In this document: positions 1 to 9,252 of the stretch, in pieces
How positions within the stretch are numbered: position 1 is the first letter of the stretch
Layout: each line of letters opens with the position of its first letter
NCBI GenBank assembly: GCA_026315105.1
Contig: CM048745.1
Location: 742,757,006 to 742,821,005 of the forward strand
Direction: 5' to 3'
Length of the DNA stretch: 64,000 nucleotides
Source: Locusta migratoria
Lineage: Eukaryota; Arthropoda; Insecta; Orthoptera; Acrididae
Program-made: the position numbers and the translations under genes
Notes under the pieces: model-generated
Told to the model about the DNA's origin: nothing
What the model saw: only the letters and a program-made list of their open reading frames with translations
Database searches by the model: none

Positions 1-87
1 TCTACATCTATATCTACATCTACATCGATACTCCGCAAGCCACCCGACGGTGTGTGGCGGAGGGTACCTTGAGTACCACTATCGGTT

Positions 88-1440
88 CTACCTCCTATTC
101 CAGTCACGTATTGTTCGCGGAAAGAAAGATTGTCTGTATGCCTCTGTGTGGGCTCTAATCTCTCTGATTTTATCCTCGTGATCTCTTCGCGAGATATACG
201 TAGGAGGGAGCAATATACTGCTAGACTCCTCGGTAAAGGTATGTTCTGGAAACTTCGACAAAAGCCCGTACCGAGTGACAGAGCGTCTCTCCTGCAGAGT
301 CTTCCACTGCAGTTTATCTATCATCTCTGTAACGCTTTGACGAATACCAAATCATCCTGTAACGAAGCGCGCTGCTCTCCGTTGGATCTTCTCTACTTCC
401 TCTATCAATCCCACCTGGTACAGATCCCACACCGGTGAGCAGTATTCAAGCAGTGGGCGAACAAGTGTACTGTAACCTACTTCCTTTCTTTTCGGACTGT
501 ATTTCCTTACGATTCTTCCAATGAATCTAAGTCTGGCATTTGCTTTACCGACGATTGATTTTATATGGTCGTTCCATTTTAAATTACTCCTAATGCCTAC
601 TCCTAGATAATTTATGGAATTAACTGCTTCCATTGGCTGACCTGCTATAGTGTAGCTAAATGATAAAGGCTCTTTCTTTCTATGTATTCGCAGCACATTA
701 CACTTGTCTACATTGAGATTCAATTGCCATTCCCTGCACCATGTGTCAATTGGATGCATTCCTCCTGCATTTCAATACAATTTTCCATTGTTACAAGCTC
801 TCTATATACTATAGCATCATCCCCAAAAAGCCTCAGTGAACTTCCGATGTTATCCGCAAGGTCATATATATATATATATATTGTGAACAGCAACGGATCC
901 ACTACTCTTTCCTGTGGCACACCTGACATCACTCTTACTTCGGAAGATTTCTCTCCATTGAGAATCACATGCTGCGTTCTGTTATCTAGGAACTCCTCAA
1001 TCCAATCATACAATTGGTCTGATAGACCATAAGCTCTTACTTTGTCCATTAAACGTCTGTGGGGGACTGTATCAAACGCTTTGCAAAAGTCAAGAAACAC
1101 AGCATCTACCTGAGAACCCTTTGCTATGGCCCTCTGAGTCTCGTGGACGAATAGCTGGGTTTCTCACGATCGCCTTTTTCGAAACCCATGCTGATTCCTA
1201 CAAAGCATATTTCTAGTCTCCAGAAATGTCATTATACTCGAACATAATACATGTTCCAAAATTCTGCAACTGAATGGCGTTATAGATATAGGCTCCTTCA
1301 AAAACCTACAGTACATTACTAATAGAAGTGGGGTAAGTTCCTTTGCATACTCTGAGTAAAATCGAATTGGTATCGCATCAGGTGTAGCGGAGCAATTTCT
1401 ACTGCTGAGCGAGGGGAACAAATCCACCTCCTGTCGTCCA
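88..1440 (-). pseudogene. Reverse transcriptase relic of the 1-1440 LINE
   Basis: Reading 5' to 3' on the minus strand: the finger part with PDAIP and LTPLLL near 1,310-1,390, QHGFRK near 1,170-1,190, FLDFCKAFDTVPHRR near 1,050-1,100, SGVPQ near 920-950, and the catalytic box as LFGDDAIVY (usually LFADDAIVY) near 800-840. The C-terminal part follows (NYLGV near 600, RPLLEYCSPVWD near 430-460, RRAARFV near 355-380). Frames change several times. The segment between LTPLLL and the LEHVL motif has lost its usual W-K and P-I-F-K-K-G block. A short (TA)n expansion at 864-881 sits in the codons for the YINDL motif and turns it into IYIYIYDL. It is not functional. Confidence 0.85.
864..881. repeat. 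(TA)9 tract inside RT coding sequence
   Basis: A short TA run expands the codons for the conserved Y-I-N-D-L motif of the LINE RT. It is in phase with the reading frame locally, so the ORF stays open through it. Confidence 0.85.
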
Positions 1441-1586
1441 GATATGGTTTCCCGTGATTTGTGTAAATCACTCCAGACGAATGGTTCCTTTGAAAGGTCA
1501 CTACCGATTTCCTTCCCCACTCTTACCCAAAATCTGTGCGTAAGCTCCGTCTCCAATTAACACGCTGTCGACGGGACGTTCTTCTT
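1437..1586 (+). mobile_element. SINE-2 fragment (tRNA-derived family 2)
   Basis: The stretch has the body and tail of a second tRNA-derived SINE family: CCGTGATTT, AAATCACTCCAG, GGTTCCTTTGAAAGG, then GTAAGCTCCGTCTCCAAT and the terminal CGACGGGACGTT box. The same tail ends the copies at about 25,500 and 35,660. The tRNA-like head is missing here. Reading this fragment on the minus strand produces the N-terminal half of an apparent 130-residue ORF, which is therefore an artefact of SINE plus LINE. Confidence 0.75.
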
Positions 1587-1623
1587 ATTCGTGTCAAAAA
1601 CATAAAATACCTACATATTTATT

Positions 1624-1717
1624 CAATTTCAAATGTTTGTAAATCTGTCGGACTCAACTGCGTGGTTATTAGTCAGTAGCTTACAAACTACTTAAACTAA
1701 GGTAAACTAACCTAAGA

Positions 1718-1755
<38 letters not shown>

Positions 1756-1842
1756 CCCGAGAGGGGACTCGAACCCCCGACGGCGAACAGCCGCCCGCAC
1801 CGCAGAACGGCGCTCCAGTGAGCACTGCTAATCCGCCGCGGC
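1624..1842 (-). mobile_element. SINE-1 copy with (CA)n, 11 bp target duplication
   Basis: Minus-strand copy of the dominant tRNA-derived SINE. The B box reads GACTCGAACCCC on the plus strand, with a decayed tRNA head toward 1,842 and the conserved tail (TAGTCAGTAGCTTACAAACT) toward 1,640. It is flanked by ACATATTTATT at 1,613-1,623 and 1,843-1,853, a clean target site duplication. A (CA)n run at 1,722-1,753 has grown in the tail just after the head. Confidence 0.9.
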
Positions 1843-1853
1843 ACATATTTATT

Positions 1854-2460
1854 AAAAAGTTATACAGAGCTAAAGAAAGGTTCTTACACATTCTTAACCC
1901 AAAAGCGGGCTAAATAAATAGCATTTTGTTGGCAGACATTCCTTGAAGGTGAGAGATAGCGGGGGCAGTTATACATATGGGTGGTTGTTTGAAGGGCTCC
2001 ACAGAGGGTGAAATTATTTTCATAGCCCCTTACTTTTGACCTTGCTACGCCACTATGTAGTCTGTTGAGAGACTACCACACTGTCCAGATTTCGTTGTGT
2101 CCAGCAGCTCAGCCTTCGGAGGATTCCATCCAAGGGTGTCCTACCGCGTGCTTCCAGCGTTCTGCTGTTGTTCTGAAGTCACTCTGGTCCTCAGTTGACG
2201 TGAGAATGTTTCTAGATTTAAGCCTAGATTTTGCTGGCTCCATCCCATGGAGTGGGTGCCACTTGGAGACTACAGATTTTTGTCTCTCTTTACATGCCGC
2301 CTGTTCTCTTCGAATTGCTGGAGGTGCAATACCGGCCAGATGATTGATTTTATTTACAGGGGTTGGCTACAAACATCCTATAACCATTCTGGCAGATTCA
2401 GACGTCTACTTGTTTGGTGTGCACTGACCTATTCAAAACTAGGCTTGCATATTTGCCAGG
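1854..2460. other. Unassigned sequence
   Basis: No recognisable domain. Open frames at 2,065-2,343 and 2,247-2,501 overlap in different frames and show no family features. I see no inverted repeats or SINE boxes. Confidence 0.5.
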
Positions 2461-2630
2461 CTAGAGATAGGGCTGACGTTCTTACAATCTTTGGACGTTG
2501 AACCTTCAGATTCCTACCTCCCCGCTATTGCTTCTATCTCTTTTTCGTTTATCTTCATTTATGCAATTTTGTCTGCAAGGGTTTGGCTCGGTTTATACTT
2601 GCAGTGATGTTCTATTTGCTTTCGTAAAAG

Positions 2631-2940
2631 ATTACGGTTATATAAGGAACTCATTATTGGTGCGATCTAGAATTGTTTAATAAGAGGTTTGCAGCCAAGA
2701 TCGCTTTCTTCATTTAATTACATAATCGGTTTCGGCGTGCTATACGCCATCTTCAGATCTGTGGTAATTTTTTACATGAATTCACTAATATTACAACAAT
2801 TTTTTACATAGCAAAACGATGTACATCCACATGAATTCATGTAAAAAATTACTACAGGTCTGAAGATGGCGACTAGCACGCCGAAACCGGTTAAGTAATT
2901 AAATGTAGAAAGCGATCTTGGCTGCAAACCTCTTACTAAA
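2631..2940. mobile_element. Palindromic MITE-like insertion with hammerhead-like cores
   Basis: Comparison with the other copy at 19,674-19,690, where CTTTCGTAACAGAATTCGG is uninterrupted, shows this as an insertion, with a short AAAG duplicated at its borders. Bases 2,681-2,790 and 2,830-2,936 are inverted repeats that start with AAGAGGTTTGCAGCCAAGAT on the left arm and its complement on the right. The 55 bp before the left arm are not part of the palindrome. There is no coding capacity. Each arm carries the box CTGAAGA, a GGCG/CGCC stem and GAAAC (see the separate entry). Confidence 0.75.
2847..2900 (+). ncRNA. Hammerhead-ribozyme-like fold (hypothetical)
   Basis: CTGAAGA (2,860-2,866) fits the CUGANGA box of hammerhead ribozymes. 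One unpaired T follows, then a 4 bp stem GGCG (2,868-2,871) with CGCC (2,879-2,882), then GAAAC (2,883-2,887) and CGGTTA. The flanks AATTACT (2,847-2,853) and AGTAATT (2,894-2,900) are exact complements, as a distal stem I would be. The palindrome ACCGGT could give a minimal or dimeric stem III. The left arm repeats the arrangement on the minus strand (2,729-2,756). Against a functional ribozyme: the unpaired base next to box 1 is not canonical. Activity is untested inference. Confidence 0.35.
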
Positions 2941-3165
2941 GAATTCGGTTGTTGAACCAGGCAAGATCTTTTCTTTTCTCGTAATTTTACTCGACACATA
3001 TTTTTCTAAAGAGCGTTCTACGATGCTCTTTAACTTTGTTCACTGATGTGCAACACTGTTAGTGTTAGGTAGGAAACTTTCATTCTCAACCGTCAGTACT
3101 ATGAAATCGGTCTTTTCTCCTTACCTAAACCAGTGTTCCCAACCTGTAGTCCGCGGACCATACGT

Positions 3166-3480
3166 CATTACTTCATACGTGGTCAGTCACTCATTTAATT
3201 TTCCTTAATTTCTTCATTCGTAATCAATCACTCATTAAAGTTTTCTAATTAAGGTTTCTATTATTACAGTGCTGTTGATACGTATTACTTTCGAGTTTAA
3301 CAAATAATTATGTTGATTAAAGTTCATTGTTAGAGTGGCACAGTTTATTTTTCTTGAACCTTGCGGTACCTGCTGCTCACAACAAATGCATCAAACTGAT
3401 TCCTAATATACAAAGGTTGGGAGCCACTGAGCAAAAGAACGGTCTTCGTACCTTCATTGATATTTTTGTTTACAGCTCTA
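3166..3480. other. Unassigned AT-rich sequence
   Basis: No open frame with a recognisable motif and no clear repeat signature. It may be part of the neighbouring unnamed repeat or ordinary intergenic DNA. Confidence 0.4.
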
Positions 3481-3481
3481 T

Positions 3482-3665
3482 TCACTGTTGCTGTAACGGC
3501 CTCATGATCACAGGTTTCCTGTTCTGCGCTGAGTCGAAAAGTTCGCGTCTGTTTGTCACCAGCAGCTCTAAGACGTTATCTCCACAATTCGCTTCTCTGT
3601 TTAACTGCTCAAGATAACATTCGAAAAAAGTACTTACAAGGGACTCCTTTGACCTCGAAGAAGCA
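3482..3665 (-). pseudogene. LINE endonuclease fragment
   Basis: The minus-strand frame contains STFFECYLEQLNREANCG followed by a DNVLELLVTNR block. This matches the segment of CR1/Jockey-type APE endonucleases where a hydrophobic stretch and R-G-D-N-V-L-D-L-x-x-T-N-R precede the S-D-H motif. The fragment is about 60 codons and is not joined to any other LINE piece. Family-level recognition is good; the specific element is unknown. Confidence 0.6.
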
Positions 3666-4199
3666 ATCATAAACAAAACAGTGGTGTGCGACATCTCCAT
3701 GCAAAACGCCGCAGTTGTCTACTAGCGCCACTAGATGGTGGCGTAGTGTAGCTGCACTAACCAGTGCTCCAGTTGCGTGGGTGGTATAGCTGCAGTACGT
3801 ATTTGTCTCTTGGAGTATTAGCAGGCGAGTTACTGTGTAAACTGTATACAGTCCAGGGATATCGTGTGGTTCATATAGTAGGGACCAAGTTATTGCGTGA
3901 TGAATATGGAAATGACATCGGGGCCGAGGATATGGAGTTCGCGGATGTATTATATAACGAAGTAATTGAGAAATTCAGACGACACAGAAATACACGACGT
4001 ATAAGCCTATGATGCATTATGCTTGGCGAGAGCCAGGATATGACATTGATATACCAACATCATCATTTGAAAATGTAATTGGTGCGGTTTTTGACATTGG
4101 ACTATGTGAATAAGAAAGTGATTTGGAATATGATAACGTGAGAGAAGTGCACATTATTTTCTCCCACTTTGTTTTAACCACTTCATCGAAATCTCGCAT
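3666..4199. other. Unassigned sequence
   Basis: An open frame on the plus strand (3,764-4,012, 82 residues, with an acidic-basic C-terminus GNDIGAEDMEFADVLYNEV) has no family features that I recognise. It could be a relic of a host or transposon gene, or chance. Confidence 0.35.
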
Positions 4200-4209
4200 C
4201 TGCCCTTTG

Positions 4210-4407
4210 GCTGCGGCGGAGTGACCGAGCGCATTGAGGCGGTATGCTCCGATGCGCGAGGCCGTTCCCCGTCGGGGGTTCGAATCCCCCGTCTGGCATG
4301 GATGTTTGTGCTGTCTTTCGCATAAGTTAGTTTATAAGCAGTTTGTAAGTTTAGGGACTGATGTTCGCGCTTAATTCCCATAAGCTTAACAAACATTTGA
4401 ACGTATT
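4210..4407 (+). mobile_element. SINE-1 copy (variant head), 10 bp target duplication
   Basis: tRNA-like head with A box GAGTGACCGAGCGCA and B box GGTTCGAATCCC near 4,279-4,290, then GGCATGGATGTTTGTGC, the GTAAGTTTAGGGACTGATG tail box and terminal AACAAACATTTGAA. Flanks CTGCCCTTTG (4,200-4,209) and CTGCACTTTG (4,408-4,417) form the target duplication. Its head (CATTGAGGCGGTATGCTCCG) matches the copy at 43,310 and differs from the GGCCGCGGTGGCCGAG heads elsewhere, so at least two SINE-1 subfamilies are present. Confidence 0.93.
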
Positions 4408-4678
4408 CTGCACTTTGAGGACTAAGAAAAGCAATTTCAGGTGTGTGGTTCAGCTATATATGTGTATTTTGCGCTATTATTACTATTTCAAGCAGAGAGG
4501 TTTTGGCGCTGCTGATTGAATTTTTAATGATACACGGACGACATTAAATTACATATAACTTCATTCCTATAGTATTGATATCTTGTTACTTTGTTTCTCT
4601 CTGTTGAAATGTTACTTGAGGTACAATGCAACGTTCTGCATGGAAATGACGCATACCACTGTCTTAAGTAAGTGTAAG

Positions 4679-5902
4679 TACGAGCTGACGCATCCGCCAT
4701 TTTCATTCCTATAGTTCGTAAGTTAAACATACTGCGGTGCTATAGGATTTGCGTCACGACATTATGGGTTGTTGTGTTGCCATAAACTGCTCAGATCATC
4801 CCAGAGGTGGCTACACAATGTTTAATTTCCCGAGAGATTCTGAGAGAAGAAAAAATGAATCATTAACTGTCGGCCCATGTATTATGTTATGTATTATAAA
4901 TAAATATTTATTATTATGACTTGAAGCAATATTTAATAGCAAAAATCGTCTGTGATATTGGAACGTAAGTTTTTGTTTAGCTCTATTGAAAGTACTGCCT
5001 CTTAACAGGGAAGCTGCCTGTAGGGAGTTAGCAGCCGCAAAATATCATAACACAGCAAAACATCCTAGAACATACTGTTTTTAGAGCACAATATGTGTGT
5101 CTTTAAATGCCAATATTGACGCTTATCTATAAGCGACTAAAAAATAACTGACAAAGAATGCTGTGTAAATGTGTAGTGTGCTAATGTTGGCAACAAAATT
5201 TTTGTTTTACATGTGTTATTAAATTACTGACAAGGCAATGGCACTGTTGCATATAGAAGTCTGTGAACGTAGAGAATGAACATAATTATATATTACTGGA
5301 TTGTGAACACAAAGGATTATTCCCCTCATTCTATATGATTAGGTTTTCCAATAACATTCAACGGTTGTTGCCAACATCGGCACCGTGTTCCTCTACGACC
5401 CTAAACTTTAGATCCTGTACACTAATATTCTTTTTCGTTTTAGTGTTTGTAATACGTTCTGAAACCCACTCAATAACGTAATAGAAGTACATTCAGCAAT
5501 ATGAATACGATAATCAGATGTGATGTATTTGTCACAGCGGACAACAAACACTGCAGGGCGGCAAACCTCGCATATTGACAGTTATTTATTATTCGAATAC
5601 AAGCCAAGATCGCTTGAAACGTTTATCTAGATGATCAGTTCGGCAGAATTAAACGTAGTACGCGATTTTTATCACAGAAATATATATGTTTCTTGCGCTT
5701 TTTTCTTTATTTGGACAGTAAATAAAAACAGCAATAAGTAAAGAAAAGGCGAGATTTTTGTGTCTAATCGACGTATCGATGTAAATAAGAGCGGAATGCA
5801 AGCTCAAAGTAGCACGATCTAAGGCTATATGCTGGAACAAGACAACACTGTATCGTGTTTAGCATTCGCACGGAATGAAAATAGCGGATGCGCAAGCCTG
5901 TG
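4679..5902 (+). mobile_element. Non-autonomous TIR element with THAP exon (copy A)
   Basis: Imperfect terminal inverted repeats of about 31 bp lie at 4,679-4,709 and 5,872-5,902. Both contain GCATCCGC, then ATTTTCATTCC on the strand reading inward. A THAP-type zinc-finger start (4,764) lies just inside the left TIR, as in the element at 12,231-13,506. An internal block near 5,150-5,200 (GACAAAGAATG, GTGTGCTAATGTTGGCAAC) is shared with 12,795-12,875 of that element. P-element-type transposases carry an N-terminal THAP domain, so a P-like origin is plausible. No target duplication is visible at these borders, so the ends are approximate. Confidence 0.6.
4764..4919 (+). pseudogene. THAP-type zinc finger N-terminal fragment (copy A)
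   Basis: From the ATG at 4,764 the frame starts MGCCVAINCSDHPRGGY and continues with MFNFPRDSERRKNE. C-x4-C near the N-terminus followed by F-x-F-P-x-D-x-x-R-R-K is the first half of a THAP domain (C2CH zinc finger that binds DNA). The second zinc pair (C-x2-H), the AVPTIF motif and any DDE-type domain are missing. After about residue 32 the frame runs into unrelated residues and stops at 4,917. It is either an isolated first exon or a truncated transposase start. Confidence 0.65.
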
Positions 5903-6449
5903 TTTTTAGGAGCTCTACACTGTCTCGTTAGTGATTGCTTGTTATTCCAGGCGTGGTTTCGTGCCGTTCTGAGCGTTAGAGATCAAACGTGTCCCTTGTT
6001 AGAACAATTTCGTTCGATTCTCTTGTCACTACCACCCTTGAGTCTTCCAGTCTACATCTGGTAAGTTACGGTACCTAATTTACGCAGAATAAAATCTAAA
6101 ATGGGTCCTAAAATGCAGAAGAAATAAAGACAATCTAAAATACGCGCTGTACACTTATGAGCAGTTTGTAATATGGAAAATGACAACATGCACAGTTGCA
6201 TACCACAGGAAACATTAAACAACATTAATGTTCAACACAAAACCATCTCGAAGATAAAAATACAATACAGAACACAAGCCAATGGTAAAATATGTTATAC
6301 TTAATTTAATAATCGTTGAATATACCAATGATTTCAAACAGTCGGTAGGCGTCAAAGGGCGTCCTAAACGAAGGACTGGGGCGCATCGCCACCGCACGGC
6401 CCGGCGGTTGTACGATAAACTGCGGGGACATCCACCGACCCATAAGCTG
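5903..6449. other. Unassigned sequence
   Basis: No family-level protein match and no SINE boxes. A GC-richer patch near 6,350-6,430 has no open frame of interest. Confidence 0.4.
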
Positions 6450-6454
6450 AACTG

Positions 6455-7695
6455 ATAGCTCCTTACTTAACAGCCGTATACAACCTCTCTCTCAAAGAAG
6501 GATCTGTACCAAAAGATTGGAAAGTTGCACAGTCACACCTATATTCGAGAAAGGCAGTAGGAGTAACCCACTAAACTACATGATACAGGCCTATTTCACT
6601 GACGTCAATTTGCAGCAGGGTTTTGGAACATATCCTGTATTCAAATATTATGTTTTATCTCGAACAGAATGTTGTATTGACCCAAGGTCAACAAGGATTT
6701 AGAAAATATCGTTCATGCGAAACACAACTAGCTCTTTACTCACTCGAAGTAATGGGTGCTATCGACAAGGGTTCTCAACTTGATTCCGTATTTCTTGATT
6801 TCCGGAAGGCTTTTGATACCGTACCTCACAAACGAATTTTAATCAAATTGCGTGGTTACGGTATATTGCCCCAGATTTGCGACGGGATAGGGAATTTCCT
6901 GTCAGAGAGGACACAGTTCGTAGTAATCGATGGTTAGGCATCGACTAAAACAGAGGTGATTTCGGGCGTTCCACAGGGTAGTGTTATTGGTCCTCTGCTG
7001 TTCCTTATTTACATAAACGATTTGTGAGAAAATCTAAGCAGCTCGCTTAAGTTGTTTGCAGATAACGCTGTCATTTACCGTCTAGTAAAATCATCTGAAG
7101 ATCAAAACCAACTGCAGAACGATCTGAATAAGATATCAGTATGGTGTAAAAATTGGCAATTGACTAAATAGTGAGAAGTGTGAAGTCGTCCACGTGAGTA
7201 CGAAAAGAAATCCGTTAAACTTTGTTTACATGATAAATCAATCGAATGTGAAGGCCGTAACCTCCACTAAATACCTAGGAATTACTATTACTTCAGACAA
7301 ACTGGAAAGAACACGTAGATAATGTCGTGGAAAAGGCGAACCAGAGACTGGTTTTATTGGCAGAACCCTTAAAACATGCAACAGAACTACAAAAGAAACT
7401 GCATACACTACGCTTGTCCGTCCATTTTTGGAGTATTGCAGTCCAGTGTGGGATCCTTATCAGATGGGTTTGACGGAGGACATCGAAAGAGTCCAAAGAA
7501 GGGCAGCTCGTTTCGTATTGTCACGATACAGGGGAGACAGCGTTACGGAAATGATACAGGATCTGGGATGGGAATCATTACAACAAAGGCTCTTATCGCT
7601 GCGGCGTGGGCTACTTACGAAACTCCAATCGCAAACATTCTCTTCCGAATGCGAAAATATATTGTTGACTCCCACTTACATAGGTAGAAATGATC
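6455..7695 (+). pseudogene. Reverse transcriptase relic of LINE subfamily 2
   Basis: Order of motifs: SLKEGSVPKDWK, a partly deleted NPLNYRPIS block, QQGFRKYRSCETQL near 6,695-6,735, VFLDFRKAFDTVPHKR near 6,790-6,835, SGVPQGSVIGPLLFLIYIND near 6,960-7,020, the catalytic LFADNAVIYR (second catalytic Asp replaced by Asn) near 7,050-7,080, then KYLGITI, RPFLEYCSPVWDPYQMGL and RVQRRAARFVLSRY near 7,490-7,530. Stops and frameshifts occur at several points (for example after INDL and after NWQL). Confidence 0.85.
7686..7695. repeat. RTE target site duplication (left)
   Basis: AGAAATGATC here and at 9,243-9,252 flank the RTE insertion. The intact LINE copy at 20,905-20,915 has AGAAATGATAATCAGAAT across the same point, which confirms that the ten bases were present once before insertion. 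Confidence 0.92.
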
Positions 7696-7707
7696 GTTGT
7701 TGTTGTT

Positions 7708-8804
7708 ATGGTCTTCAGTCCGGAGACTGGTTTGATGCAGTTCTCCACCCTACTCTATCCTGAGCAAGCCTTTTCATCTCCTCATAAGAACGGTAACCCA
7801 CATCCACTTGAATCTGCTTACTATACGCGTCTCTTGGTCTCCCTCTGCGATTTTTACCCCACACATTTCTCTCCAATGCTAAATTTACGATTCCCTAATG
7901 TCTAAGATTGTGCCCTACCAAGCGATCCCTTCTTTTAGTCAGGGTATGCCAAAAATTCCTTTTCTCACCAATTCTGTTCAGTACCTCTTCATTAGTTATG
8001 CGATCTACACACCTAATCTTCAGCATTCTTCTGTAGCACCACATTTCAAAAGCCTCTATTCTCTTCCTGTCCGCTCTGCTTATCGGCCATGTTTCACTGC
8101 GGTACAAGGCAACACTCCACACAAATGCCTTCAGAAAAGACTTCCTTACCCTTAAATTAATATTCGATGTTAGCAAATTTCTCTTTTTCAAAAATGCTTT
8201 TCTTCCCATTGCCATTCTGCATATTATATCCTCTGTACTGCGACCACCGCATGTTATTTTACTACCCAAGTAACACAACTCATCTACCACCTTCATTGTT
8301 TCGTTACCTAATCTAATTCGTTCAGCATCGCATGATTTTCTAAGACCGCATTCCTATATTTTTGTTTTGCTCTTGTTAATGTTCATTTTATACGCTCTCT
8401 TCAACACACTGTCCATTCCAGTCAACTGCTCTTCCAGGTCCTTTGCTGTCTCTGACAGAATTACAATGTTATCAGCAAAACGCAATGTTTTTATTTCTTC
8501 CCCCTGGACTTTAATCCCTATTCCAAATTTTTCCTTCCTTTCCTTCACCGCCTGCTCGATGTACAAATTGAATAATATCGGAGAAAGGCTACAACCCTGT
8601 ATTACTCCCTTCCCAACTGATGCTTCCCTTTCATGCCCTTCGAGTCTAATAACTGCGGTCTGGCTTTTGTACAAGTTGTAAATAACTCTCCTTTCCCTGT
8701 ATTTTACCCCTGCTGACTTCAGAATTTGAAAGAGTGTGTTCCAGTCAACATTGTCAAATGCTTTCTCCAAATCTACAAAAGCTAAAAATGTAGGTTTGCC
8801 TTTC
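7708..8804 (-). pseudogene. RTE reverse transcriptase and C-terminal domain (R1)
   Basis: Minus-strand motifs: FVDLEKAFDNVDWN near 8,725-8,785, QGCSLSPILFNLYIEQ near 8,560-8,615, LRFADNIVILSETAKDL near 8,440-8,490 (catalytic FADD reads FADN, so the second Asp is lost), NINKSKTKI near 8,355-8,380, then the C-terminal region with FCYLGSKIT-type, MAMGRKAFLKKRNLL, WSVALYRSETWPI and EMWCYRRMLKI motifs down to about 7,900, and HILRH and GRPRD near 7,800. The HILRH-LALEGSV-RGRPRD block is split by a frameshift. Confidence 0.88.
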
Positions 8805-8811
8805 CTTAATT

Positions 8812-9242
8812 GTTATGGGAGGCTGGAATTCGGTAGTAGGAAAAGGAAGAGAAGGAAAAATAATAGGTGAATATGGACTGGGCAGGAGGAATGAAAGAGG
8901 AAGTCGCTTGGTAGAATTTTGCACGGAACATGATTTAATCGTAACAAACACGTTGTTTAAGAATCACAAAAGAAGGTTGTATACGTGGAAGAGACCAGGA
9001 GACACCAGAAGGTATCAGATAGATTTTATAATGGTAAGACATAGGTGACGGAACCAGGTTATAATCTGCAGGACATACCCAGGGGCAGATATAGACTCTG
9101 ACCATAACTTGTTAGTCATGAACTGTAGGCTGAAGCTGAAAAAACTGCAGAAAGGTAGGAAAATAAGGAGATGGGACTTAGATAAATTGAAGGAAAGTGA
9201 AGTTCTGGAGAATTTCAGAGGGAGATTTAGGCAACAATTGAC
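8812..9242 (+). pseudogene. RTE endonuclease fragment, inverted (R1)
   Basis: The plus strand starts at MGGWNSVVGKGREG (parent motif MGDWNSVVG; the D of the endonuclease motif is Gly here). It continues through EYGLGRRNERGSRLVEFC, TWKRPGDTRRYQIDF and the active-site DSDHNLLVMN box near 9,095-9,125, and ends in the linker FRGRFRQQLTEM. The same segment is in normal orientation in the copies at 15,063-16,205 and 60,272-61,226. Confidence 0.88.
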
Positions 9243-9252
9243 AGAAATGATC

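Larger units (their letters stand above)
1..1440 (-). mobile_element. 5'-truncated CR1/Jockey-group LINE (subfamily 1)
   Basis: A non-LTR retrotransposon lies on the minus strand. Its 3' end is at base 1, where a (GATGTA)n-type tail reads as TCTACATC repeats on the plus strand; such tails also end the LINE copies near 9,425 and 21,080. The reverse transcriptase is read from about 1,440 down to about 90. The 5' end, including the endonuclease, is absent and runs into a SINE-2 fragment. The tail sequence differs from the other LINE copies here (it contains a CCACCCGACGGTGTGTGGCGG box), so it is a separate subfamily. Insect LINE assignment is confident; the exact clade is inference. Confidence 0.85.
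2461..3165. repeat. Unnamed interspersed repeat, copy 1
   Basis: This region is closely similar to 18,240-19,890. Shared blocks include AGGGCTGACGTTCTTACAA at the start, GCTATTGCTTCTATCTC, GTTCTATTT-CTTTCGTAA, GAATTCGGTTGTTGAACCA, ATGAAATCGGTCT and CAACCTGTAGTCCG at the end. No protein similarity is visible. Each copy holds an insertion absent from the other: a palindrome at 2,631-2,940 in this one and about 1.25 kb in the other. The class of the repeat is unknown. Confidence 0.8.
6450..7695 (+). mobile_element. CR1/Jockey-group LINE (subfamily 2), 5' portion
   Basis: A plus-strand LINE begins in the RT finger region (APYLTAVYNLSLKEGSVP-DWK near 6,455-6,525) and runs to 7,695, where an RTE interrupts it. 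The rest of the same LINE resumes at 9,253 and ends near 9,425. The copy at 19,906-21,081 covers the same segment uninterrupted by RTE, which confirms the junction. The 5' end (endonuclease) is missing. Confidence 0.88.
7696..9242 (-). mobile_element. RTE-clade LINE with inverted 5' segment (copy R1)
   Basis: The 3' end is at 7,696 (GTTGTTGTTGTTATGG, the complement of the CCACAACAACAAC tail of this family). From there to about 8,810 the minus strand encodes RT and the C-terminal domain. From about 8,805 to 9,242 the plus strand encodes endonuclease. The 5' part is thus inverted relative to the 3' part. The RT and EN pieces join at CTTAAT (8,805-8,810), which occurs in both parent sequences. 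This is the arrangement expected from twin-priming during target-primed reverse transcription. Confidence 0.92.

Noticed and set aside
1164..1556. A single 130-residue protein
   Set aside because: Its N-terminal 50 residues come from a SINE-2 fragment and the rest from LINE RT fingers; it is a chimera by adjacency.
5872..5902. A base-exact right boundary for the 4.7-5.9 kb THAP element
   Set aside because: No target duplication could be found at these ends, so the stated limits are only where TIR similarity stops.
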